Of a stretch of DNA of 64,000 bases, positions 35,401 through 45,352 are shown one piece after another. A program made the position numbers and the translations under genes. The notes under the pieces are model-generated. The model worked only from the letters and a program-made list of their open reading frames with translations, did not search any database and was not told the origin of the DNA. The stretch lies in contig OU612067.1 in the NCBI GenBank assembly GCA_914767715.1, positions 28,122,162 to 28,186,161 on the forward strand, given 5' to 3'. This stretch comes from Membranipora membranacea (Eukaryota; Bryozoa; Gymnolaemata; Cheilostomatida; Membraniporidae). Numbering within the stretch: position 1 is the stretch's first letter; each line of letters starts with the position of its first letter.

Positions 35401-35680
35401 CTGAATTCCCATAACCTAGATTTGATTGCAGTGAGCAAAAAATGTGTTTAGAAGAATGGCTTGACAAGGTATTGACTGGGTATTGACCTAGTATAGGGCT
35501 CATCAGCTGCTAAACACTCCTCACCTTTTGACACAGATTCATGTGACTGACAGGAGCGATGTGTCAGCTTTTATCATGGATTCTACTAAATCCATGTTAT
35601 CATCTTGAATAGCCTTGTGCAGCTTTGCTATCAAAACAGCGTACATTTTGTTCTTCTTAGGCGTGTCTTCGTTCTCATTT
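32435..35680 (-). CDS. Multi-exon ankyrin-repeat protein, minus strand
   Basis: Read from high to low coordinate, exons with ankyrin patterns lie at 35680-35552 (LHKAIQDDNMDLVESMI), 35172 to about 35015 (VAARMGTAEMTALLLED, DEKTALHKASS), 34834-34712 (TPLMMACAKTDIEPIKLLVE, DGWNPFHIAAR), 33640-33543 (GSVEIVNYLLQKD, ERTPLHTAG), 33242-33147 (VVELMLTSD, GCSPLMDTLRSG), about 32955-32890 (DQNTTHLTLARGYV) and 32619-32435 (DMILSHGGSI, GQSCVHLVCEAG, stop at 32437-32435). The 34834 and 33640 exons join in phase 2 (donor GTATGT), and the 33640 and 33242 exons in phase 1. Other junctions, especially between the first three exons, do not fit with the ends I chose, so small exons are missed or some exons are decayed. 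Ankyrin repeats bind proteins; no other domain is visible. The 5' end is not found. Confidence 0.72.
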
Positions 35681-37136
35681 CTGAAAAAAAAGAAAAAAAC
35701 AAAATATTGAGAATTACAATCTATAATTTACTGTGAAGGGCATACGAAGAGAATTTGCATACAAAGCATTGAGACATTATTGGCCCTGCTTTAACGCAAC
35801 CAATAAATAGAAACACACAACATAGTAACATGAAGCTGTACCAAGGTGGTACACTGCTTTTAATTTTAGATGCCTAGGTTAATAAATCACAGTTGACGGC
35901 TTCTTATGATCATTGATTGTCCAGGGCCCTTCTAACTCAGGGAGTATCATTAACAGTTTGAGTAAAGACTATTGCACTGCAATGATTGGTGATCAGACAA
36001 GCGCTGTTCTATACATAAATGACTCTATCGCTCTAAGCTTCAAACGACTAACAATTCCTACTTAATTTCTAGCTGTAAAAGCATAAAGGTAAAAAACAGA
36101 TTTCTATGGCCTGTTACCTGTATATGAATATACTTCACGATCCAGTAATATTAACTTGGACTGCACTTGCCACACTGAGCTGCGCAAAAAAAAAGATCAG
36201 ATGTCAGATCCCACATGTCAACCAAGCACAAACTATAAGACTATGTTGGAGAGACTTGACACCCACAACTATGAAATACTTTCGACAACATACGCCTTTT
36301 TACGTCTATGCGAAACACTGCTGCCGTAAAGCTGCTATTAATTTGTCAGATGTCTTTTCCCGGCATAGCCTTTGACCTACAATTTAACTTCAGGATTACA
36401 ACATAAGCTTAGATTTTATCCTTCTATGTCTGTAACACAAAGACTGGAACCCTCGTCTCTTTCCCCATCCTGCCGTTCTGCCTTAGCTTAAGAAACTTAC
36501 GTACAAGAATCAAAATATTGTATTATTATATAGTATAATACCCCTATTAGCGGTAATCATAATGGCACTAGTTTAAATTACCAAGCATCCGCTATGAATT
36601 CCCTCCAGAATTCATCGAACCGACCAATAATTTCAATAGGCCTATTATTTTGTTATCAATGAAGAGTCAAGTTACAAGTTGGTAATAATGACCTCGCAAG
36701 ACTCCAATTCAGAGAGAAGAAGCAATGTCACTATACATATATCCACATGACTACCAGATTTCCTAACTTTCTTAGGAAAGCGGAAGTCCTATGGTGAGCA
36801 TATATATCATAAAGATGCTATTATATTTAAGTCAATATAATCTAATATGTGTGTCCCCACCAACTGACTAGTACGGATGTTGGTAGGCCTAAACTGTGAC
36901 TATCATATTCATATTGCTAGTGCCTGGTTTCAGTCTTCCTTCTTAGTGGGCAGAGGCCATAGGAATGCTGCATTTCCTAAATTTGGGCTTGGTCTTCTGT
37001 AGTCCAGTGGCTGACTCTGAGGCCTCGACCACTTGACTTCCACCAACTATAGAAGGCCTGTGCTAGTTGGTGTAAGGCCTAACATAACCAAGGAGTAGCT
37101 CCTTGACATAACATACAACAATACCATATCTCAATT
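35681..37136. other. No supported gene
   Basis: Possible upstream region of the ankyrin gene. No further ankyrin exon was recognised. The frame at 36106-36375 (plus) has no motif. Confidence 0.4.
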
Positions 37137-37280
37137 TATAGTAGTACTGAAAGTAAAGGTAGCTAGGTTTAGCTAGCAATGACTATTAAGTAACTAACAT
37201 GGGCTAGTACTAGCTAGTACTAGTTACTTAGTAGCCATTGCTAGCTAAACCTAGCTACCTTTACTTTCAGTACTACTATA
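37137..37280. repeat. Palindrome with 45-bp perfect arms (foldback)
   Basis: 37137-37181 is the exact inverse of 37236-37280, and pairing goes on with mismatches into a TAGC/TAGT-rich loop. The ends are TATAGTAGTACTG and CAGTACTACTATA. A hairpin of this quality suggests a small foldback or MITE-like element that is young or maintained. No clear target duplication was seen. Confidence 0.9.
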
Positions 37281-38235
37281 TTGACTCAAAGATTATACAT
37301 TGTTAGCACTCACTACCATCGGAAGAATGAGAGAAAGGAAGAGCTGAATCCAAGGGCAGAGGATCACCACAGTTGCTAAACTAGAAGTTTTTGTTGGTGA
37401 TTTGTAATTTGTGATTTGTAAATGCAGTTTTCTGAAATTCAATGCTTTTCTCTTGTGAAAATGGGCAAATACGACCCGCTAATGTAATTAGTGCTGCTGA
37501 AAGTTCGATCGAGTAAATCTTTTGGAGTTGTCCTTAGCTTGAGATTAGTGGGGCAACTCCGCCTCTCTGTTTGTTGCTACACATCAGATGTATATGGAAA
37601 ACTATCCTGTCTTGGCAAGCTGTCAATGTCAAGCCAGGCTAATGGCATTAAATATGCCATTAAATAGCATTGTGAAGACAAGTAACGAGATTTTGCGAGA
37701 TCCATGAATGGCTGAAAATAATTCTACTCTCCAAAAATATATTTGAATTTACACAACTACCACGCTACAACTCATGCTATACTCAACAAAAAGACTCCAA
37801 AGTGTCACTCAATCACCAAAGACTGTACTGCTGTGTGCTGACAGATACACACGAGGAGCTTTTGACCAACACTGAGGAATCCTGTTGGATGCAGATTTGG
37901 CGGGAAACTGAAAGCTGAGAAAGCTGAGAGTTGCACCCACCAGTGGACCATCATCTCATCTAATATTTTGGTATTTATAGCACCTGTTGGTCAAACAACC
38001 ATACAAACACCATTTCCTTATATCCACCTAACTATTTGAGCACCTGTTGGACTTTTTGCATCTCTGTCAGCTGAGCATTGGGCCTGTTCCCCTGGGGTTG
38101 GGCTCCCTTTAGTGGGTGCTGGTTGTGCTTGGGGTCCCGGTTGTAGGTCAGTGCTGTCATTGGCAGTGGTGTTGTACGGTTGCTGGTCAGAGCTCTAAAA
38201 GACAGATACTGGGCAGAAATTCATATAGTGTGACG
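37281..38235. other. Flank and 5' leader of LINE 1; no gene
   Basis: From about 38035 the base composition turns GC-richer (GGGGTTGGGCTCCC, GGTGCTGGTTGTGC), which looks like the 5' untranslated leader of the LINE that starts coding at 38236. Before that nothing is recognised. Confidence 0.45.
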
Positions 38236-40534
38236 ATGACAGGTGACGGCAGAGCAAGTAGAGACAACAGTCCAGCTCCAAAGGCTGGGAGCTGCATTCA
38301 CTGCAACAAACTAATGGGTAAGAAATTATTTCTCCAATGTTCAGCCTGCAATAAGTATTCGCATTTACCTTGTCTTGATAGCTGGAAAGATGTGACATCT
38401 AGTGCAGACCTTGATAAGATCATGAGTAGATCTGGCTTGATGTGGTACTGTCATAATTGTATCCCAACATTACCATCCTACATCCCAGCAGCGGGGGTGC
38501 GTGAAGCTTTTGAAAGCATTGACAAGAAATTAGAAAATGTAACCAAAATGCCAGCACTAATTCTACTGTAAAATCATATGCACAAGCCCAGAATCAGCTC
38601 CAGCTACAGTTGACCCAAAGTTAACTGAAGTGAAGGACCTGGCTGAAAAGCTTGGCAATAGACTCCATCAGGACGAACTAGACAAAGACAAACAGCAGAG
38701 AAAAGTAAGTGCAATCCTCCACAACATCTCGGAGGATGAAAACCCCCTGGATATTGTATTTGATACCTGGTCTGACCTTTCTATTCACCGTAGTGCTGTT
38801 ACAGAGATTTGTAGGTTGGGCAAAAAGAAAGCGTCGTATAGCAAACCAAGACCAATCAGAATACAGTTCACAACCGAGGTCTTCAAACTCGACTTCCTAA
38901 AACGTTACGTAAAATACGAATACAAAGAAAAATCATTTGCCACCAACGACATATCTCCTGAAATGAGAGATATTGAATTTAAGCTACGCATCAAGAAACG
39001 TGAATTGACGAAAGACAATACCACAGAGAAGTATCAGATCCGCAATGCTAAACTCTATCAACTAAACAAGGAGACAAGTCTCTGGAACCCCCTCGACTCA
39101 GACAAGCGCGGTGGTCTAAGTGGCATACCAGCAATGATTTATAAAATAATAGTTGACTTAATTGCCTACCCGCTATCCATTCTGGTCAATGAATGCTATC
39201 ATAAATCAATCTTCCCTGACTGCTTTAAATCTGCCCTTGTCACGCCAATTCATAAAAAGGGTAAAAAATGTGTCCCGTCAAATTATCGACCAATATCCTC
39301 GCTTCCAATTCTGTCAAAGATATTTGAACATGACATGAAAAATCAGATGATGTCTTACATAGAGAAACACAACCTATTTTCAGACCAACAATTCGGATTT
39401 CGTCAGAATCATTCAACCGAGCAAATGTTGCTATCTGTGCTGCAACAATGGAAAACTAAACTTGACCAATCCACTCCATGTTACATTGGAGCCTTATCCC
39501 TAGATGTCTGAAAAGCTTTTGATACAATCAATCGCAAACTTCTTCTATACATACTGGATAAAAAACAATTCTCCAGTTCTGCAATAGCACTACTTCGATC
39601 ATATCTTCAAAACCGATCCCAAGTAATGAAAGTGGGGTTGTCACGATCTAATTCACAAGCAATCACCTGTGGGGTACCTCAAGGCTCAAATCTGGGTCCT
39701 ATCCTCTTTAACTTAGCCATCAATGGATTGCTAGCAACATTTGACAATTCATTCGCTTATGCAGATGATACGCTAATCTACTGTACAGCCACAAGCATAG
39801 ATGAAGTACTAGTGGAGTCCAATACTCTGCTAAAGAAAGCATCAGATTGGTATCATAACCACTTACTGAGACTCAACATTGAGAAAACACAATTGTGCAT
39901 ATTTTCCAACAAAAACATTAAAAACTTTTACCACATCAATTTTCAAAACTCAAAAATTGAGACAAAACTCTCTATCAACGTACTAGGGGTTACCCTGGAT
40001 ACTGATTTATCTTTCCACATCCATGCCAATGAAACGGAAACCAAAGCAAACAAAGTAGTATACCTACTCTCAAAACTGAGAAAATACATGAATGTTGAGG
40101 AATCCTTAAGGACTTACAAAATTCTCGTCAGACCTATCCTAGAATACTGCTCATCTATCTACCTAGAAGGCACTGAAAAAACATCCGATACAATTGAAAA
40201 AGTTCAGAATAAAGCAATTAGAATCATAATATCTGCACCCAAAAAGTTTTCTGTCACAACTGGTAGATCACTCTTAAACTTACCCACCCTAAAAAGTAGA
40301 AGACATTACCTATTTCACAAATTTACACATAGAAAGTTATTCAAAAATAAAGCATCAAAGCATATTCTTCGCCTGGTGCAAAAGTCCAATAAACACCAAC
40401 GCTCCCTTAGAAGTAAATGTTCAGTAATAAAACCCTCTTTTAGGACACATTTTGGCAAAACAGCTCTCTTAAATCTGCTGCACAATTTCAGACTGAAATG
40501 CAAAACGGCTGACAGCCTACTATCTTTTAACTAA
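38236..40534 (+). pseudogene. LINE 1 (CR1/L2-like): PHD-finger ORF1 fused to reverse transcriptase, endonuclease lost
   Basis: ORF1 starts at ATG 38236 with a PHD-type finger (CIHCNKLM, LQCSACNKYSHLPCL, WYCHNC), known from ORF1 of CR1-like LINEs, and breaks at about 38560. A second frame (38630-39511) holds the ORF1 C-terminal part and then switches near 39110, without a stop, into the middle of a reverse transcriptase (AMIYKIIVDL, TPIHKKGK, NYRPISSLPILSKI). The rest of ORF1, the whole APE endonuclease and the RT start are deleted. TGA at 39509-39511 replaces the Ser of the LDVSKAF motif; behind it the RT runs on in frame (GVPQGSNLGPILFNL, catalytic YADDT) to 40534. An AAATAAAT tail lies at 40762-40786. 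No activity is possible without the endonuclease. Confidence 0.9.
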
Positions 40535-40789
40535 TACTTTTTATAATAATTGTCGAAAGAACAATAATTTTATATACATATATCATTTTCTATTTCTATA
40601 AAGCCATATATAACTTACTTACTTTCCCATTTCTAGAACATCGTCATTTATTTATGTATAACCCCTTTTTTTGTGTGTGTGTATTTAACTATGTGTAGAG
40701 GTCAACAAGTTACTTTTTAACTACTCTGTTATCTGTAAACTTTCTAGAAAACCTCTTTAAACAAATAAAATAAATAAATAAATAGACAT

Positions 40790-43593
40790 AAACTCAATCG
40801 CTATCCCGAACACAGCTAGTAACCGCTCCTCATCTAGTACCGACTCCGCAACTTCCTGACAACCAACAAACTCTACTGACAACCAAGAACAATGGATACC
40901 AAACACAAAATAAAAACAATGTTCTGGAACTGTAACGGTATTAGTGGGAAACGCCATCACTTAGAAGAAATGCTTGACCGCCATACCCCCAACATCTTTG
41001 CACTGACTGAAACAAAACTGATACCTTCAATCTCAGACAAGGAAATCTGTGACCAGTACACACTCTACCGCCACGACCGCACAACCGGTGTTGGACGTGG
41101 AGGTGGAGTGTTGGTAGGTATACTAGACTCAAGTAATATTAAGGTGTTAAATGATTCTAGGTATGACTGCGGTGAAATCCTTGCAATTGATATTGACTTG
41201 AGTGGCTATACCTTCACATTTGTTATATATTATCATCGCCTATCTGTCAAAAATGTAGATGACTTCTTGAATTGGTATTACGCAAGCACATCTGCTAACA
41301 TTGTTATCGTAGGAGATTTTAATCTACCTGACATCAATTGGCATGATAGAACATTGAGAAACCATAGGGATCTGTACATGCATGAGTCTTTTTTAGATCT
41401 CCTCAGTACTACAGACCTGAACCAGCTTGTGTCTTTTCCTAGCCATAGAGAGGGAAGTACTCTCGATCTCGTCCTGACTAATATCGAGTTAGGTGAACCT
41501 GTAGGTGAACCAAGCAGCTCGGATCATCACTCTATTTATTTTGATATACTCCCAGATGTAGCCGTAACTTACTCGCATCAAAGTAATAACACCACCCCAT
41601 ACTGGAAATTCATGAAAGCTAACACAGGTGAGATTATAATGGACTGCTATGACATTGACGTTGCCATCGACATGGCTGTTATCAATCAATCTTCAATCAA
41701 CTCTGTGTGGACCCTCTTCAAATCACGCCTGATGGACACAGCATTCAAGAATATTCCACACTCCAAACGGAAAGTGAAAACAAAGGCATGGGTCTCCAGA
41801 GAGACCAGGCGCGAACTAGCACGTTGTCGCAGATATTATAATACTAGTATTAAATACCCTACAGTCAATAATATCTCTAAACTCGATAGACAATCCAAAC
41901 TTTGCAAACAGCTCGTCAACAGGGACCACAATAGCCACATAAATCATCACATATGCGACAAACTGGACGCAGGAGACAGTAAACCATTCTTCAGACTAAT
42001 CGCTAGCCGAAAGAATAACACTAACACTATTAAAAAGCTTAAATGGATGCAAAACTGATTCCAATAATGACATAGCAGAACATCTTGCTACAGCCTTTGC
42101 TTCTGTCTTCACTCTGGACAACAACATCATTCCCCAGATGAATCGTGCAGAAGTAATACAGAATGATCTGACTATCGAGCCGTATGGTGTACTTGAACAG
42201 ATAGAGTCCCTGGATCCAAAGAAGGGTGCCGGACCAGATGGTTTATCACCAGCTCTCCTAAAGTTCTTTGCGCCATATATATACGCGTCCTTGTCTAAGA
42301 TCTTCTCATATTCTTTAGCTCTAGGTGATGTTCCGTCCGACTGGCGTACTGCTAATATTGTCCCGATATACAAAAAAGGCTCTCGCTCCGATCCGCTGAA
42401 TTATCGTCCGATTTCCTTGACATTATTGCTCATGATATTCATTCTTTTCTCGACGATCATGATATCCTTGCTGATTGCCAACATGGTTTCAGACAGCACC
42501 ATGGCTGTGACGCCCAACTTCTAACCACCGTCACTGAATTTATAGATGCATTTGATAAGAATGTTCCTATTGACATTGCTGTCCTTGACTTTGCTAAAGC
42601 ATGATAAACTGTATGCTAAACTATGCTCGATAGGTATTAACACCACAACTTGTAGGTGGATACGGAGCTGGCTATCTAATCGTACTCTCTCTGTTATCGT
42701 CAATGGCGCAATCTCTTCAAAACATGACGTAACTTCTGGAGTTCCACAAGGCAGTGTGTTGGGACCGCTGTTGTTCTTAATTTTTATAAATGATATGGCG
42801 AATGCTGTTAAAAGCAGCAGCCTTAGACTATTTGCAGATGACTCGCTGGTGTACAAACAGATTACCTCCCCATCGGATGCTGAGGCGTTTCAAGACGATC
42901 TAGCTAGTCTCACAAAGTGGGCGGACACATGGCAGATGTCATTTAATGTTAGTAAGTGTGAGCACATGAGGATAGCCAGGAATACTCAGTCTAATATGTC
43001 TAATAGTCATACATATTTGTTCCATAATCAAGTCTTGAAAACTGTACATGAGGTTAAATATCAAGGGATTACCATTGATGACATGTTATCTTTTGGAAGC
43101 CATGTAAACAATATTTGTAGAAAAAGCAACTGGTATACTTCACATGCTCATGAGGAACCTGAAGAGAGCAAGGACGAGGACTCGCATTGTTGCATTCAAC
43201 ACTGTTTGTAGACCGATCCTTGAATATGCCTCCCACTGCTGGTCGCCCCACAAGACTAAATACATCGATCAGATTGAAGCAATAAGCAGAAAAGCATTCA
43301 GATGGGCGTGCAACAAGAAGAAACACGATAACATATCAGACCTAATGTGCCAGGTAGGGTGGGAAAAACTGTCAGACCGTAGAACGTCGGCAGACATTCG
43401 TTTGTATGATCGTGTGGTTTCAAGTAAAGCTGCAATTGATGAAGAGTCTATAATCGCTACTAGAACATCTGACCGGGACACACGCACTGGAGCCATTACC
43501 AGCTCCATAAACACAGATGTGATGAAATATTCATATCGTCATCGTCTACACAAGATCCTGCATCCGTCTAGCCACACGCTTGCAGGCCTCTGA
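40790..43593 (+). pseudogene. LINE 2 (Jockey/CR1-like): APE endonuclease and reverse transcriptase, frameshifted
   Basis: It begins just behind the tail of LINE 1 with what looks like the Ser-rich end of an ORF1 (stop at about 40858), then ORF2 from ATG 40892. The endonuclease is complete to the eye: FWNCNGI, ALTETKL, VIVGDFNLPDINW and SSSDHHS give the expected Asn, Glu, Asp/Asn and Asp-His residues. The RT follows with a frameshift near 42040 (DPKKGAGPDGLSPALLKFF, NYRPISLT), a small deletion near 42420, another near 42597 that removes part of the SKAFD region, catalytic FADDS near 42830, and a frame change near 43140. The C-terminal region (RPILEYASHCWSPHK) ends at 43593. A GC-richer 3' region goes on to about 44000. 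Confidence 0.9.
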
Positions 43594-44914
43594 CCCAGTT
43601 CTGTTATATAACTGCTCCTGACCGGTGATTAGCGCCTGCACTGTTAGTGTCTCACTCCTTATGGGGGGGGTCCCTTGCCCCTCCGCACTGCAGAGCTGGT
43701 CCTCTCTGTGGGGCCCGGGTCTGTGTTCAGCTGGTAGTTTTGTAATGTTGTCCTATCTTGTGCTCTAAATCACTAACACCATTTATATTGTTACCTGAAC
43801 CTATTAAGTGTTTACTAACCCCACTGTAGGGTACCTCGTTGTTCCTCCGATTGATGCTTCAACACTTTCTCATTTTAGGTTATTTGCAAGTCGTTTCTGT
43901 CGGCCAACCCGATACTATTACAGCGTAAATTCAGACTAGCATCTAACTACAGTACACTCAGACCAGACATACATACTTCAGTCTAAAACAGACATACAGA
44001 CAATATAACACTAATGCTACGTAAAAAGTGACAGTAACCCTCTGTACGTCGCGATTAAAGGAGACTATACATCCGCACGCGATCTACTCATCTGAAGAAT
44101 CTGAAAATGGGAATAAGAATATTTCATAGTTTTGTTTGAGATGATCTTGGTTTATGCACTAGGCCTCATATATAACTGCGTCACAAGGTGGCTTATCATC
44201 ATCAAAGTACTGCCTCGCCAGCCAACCCCTACCACCTTCACAACTAGTCATTTAAACATTCACCCATATTTGGCCACCAGTGACCACCATATTGCATGAT
44301 GTGCAGAGGGAATGAACCTTTGGTATAAAGTAAGCCCGTAGATAAAGCAAATTTATACCAAGCAAAATTTCAATATGAGAGCAACTTATGGAATATGTTT
44401 GTCGGCGAGTTACCACCAGCCGCCTTTCCCTGATGCCTATTTTCATGGCTCCTTAGCATATGGGGCATCAAAAGCAATATATTTATGAAGTTTCGAGTGT
44501 GGAAGCTGCCATTTTTGGTATGTTATGGTATGGAGGAAGCAGTGCTTAGCAAATGAAACCAGTCACAGCAAGAAACATCGCAAGCATCCAGTCAATGAGG
44601 CAAAATTAAGTTGCTGGTACAAAATTTTTGGAAAGTTATGTTTTTATGCTTTTTCTCAATTCAAGCAATTTTTAACCTTCCATTGAGAAAAAGGACTATT
44701 TCTATACAAAGCTTGATAGTACATATTTCAACTTACATCATAGAACTTTGGAACTATTTATGCACACAGAAACAACGTGACACACTTTTTAAATATTTTA
44801 ACAAAAATGGCTTAAACCTAGACTTAAATTTTCATGTTAATCAAAGAATGAAGAATACTGCAAACAATTTTTTAGTAGTAGTGTAAATGCAGTTATTAAG
44901 AGGTTTAAAATACA
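43594..44914. other. LINE 2 3' region, then no supported gene
   Basis: 43594 to about 44000 is GC-richer and contiguous with LINE 2, so it is probably its 3' untranslated region; no simple-repeat tail was seen. Beyond that, AT-rich DNA with no recognised feature. Confidence 0.45.
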
Positions 44915-45109
44915 TCAGGCAGCTCTGAAAACCTTATTTTGGAAGAAGAACTTCTTCACGTCAGTCATGATGACACCCTTAGTGGTTCCGTGTCTTGTGT
45001 CATGCTGTTTGCTTTGGTGGGGCGTAAATTTGTCTTTGTCCACAGCTGCTTGATCTGAAAGTATACGCATGTACATATCTAAATCACGTTCGGCCCGCCT
45101 TGTTTCCAA
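44915..45109 (-). pseudogene. LINE RT C-terminal relic, same family as LINE 2
   Basis: The minus-strand frame (ETRRAERDLDMYMRILSDQA, KFTPHQSKQHDTRHG, VIMTDVKKFFFQNKV) aligns by eye with the last 60 residues of LINE 2 (DRRTSADIRLYDRVVSSKAA, RTSDRDTRTGA, INTDVMKYSYRHRL), with the same spacing. It is a second, older, 5'-truncated copy in opposite orientation. Confidence 0.7.
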
Positions 45110-45352
45110 GGTGGGCTAGTTGTTAGCAAACATGTGATGACAAATGCTATCATACTTTCTGTAACAAAAGCACCAGCGGAAAGCTTTCCTGTTATCCTGT
45201 ACCACAGCGGCGCACCTTATAGCGAGTTATGCAAATTACTTATCTCGTCAGGGTTTTTCTCATCCCATTCATTCTAGACAACTGAAGTGACAAGTCATCT
45301 TTTCACAACATTTGATTCAATATATTTCATTTAATTAACTTAATTTGTTTCA

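Noticed and set aside
44611-44886. 91-codon plus-strand gene
   Set aside because: AT-rich chance frame with no recognised similarity.
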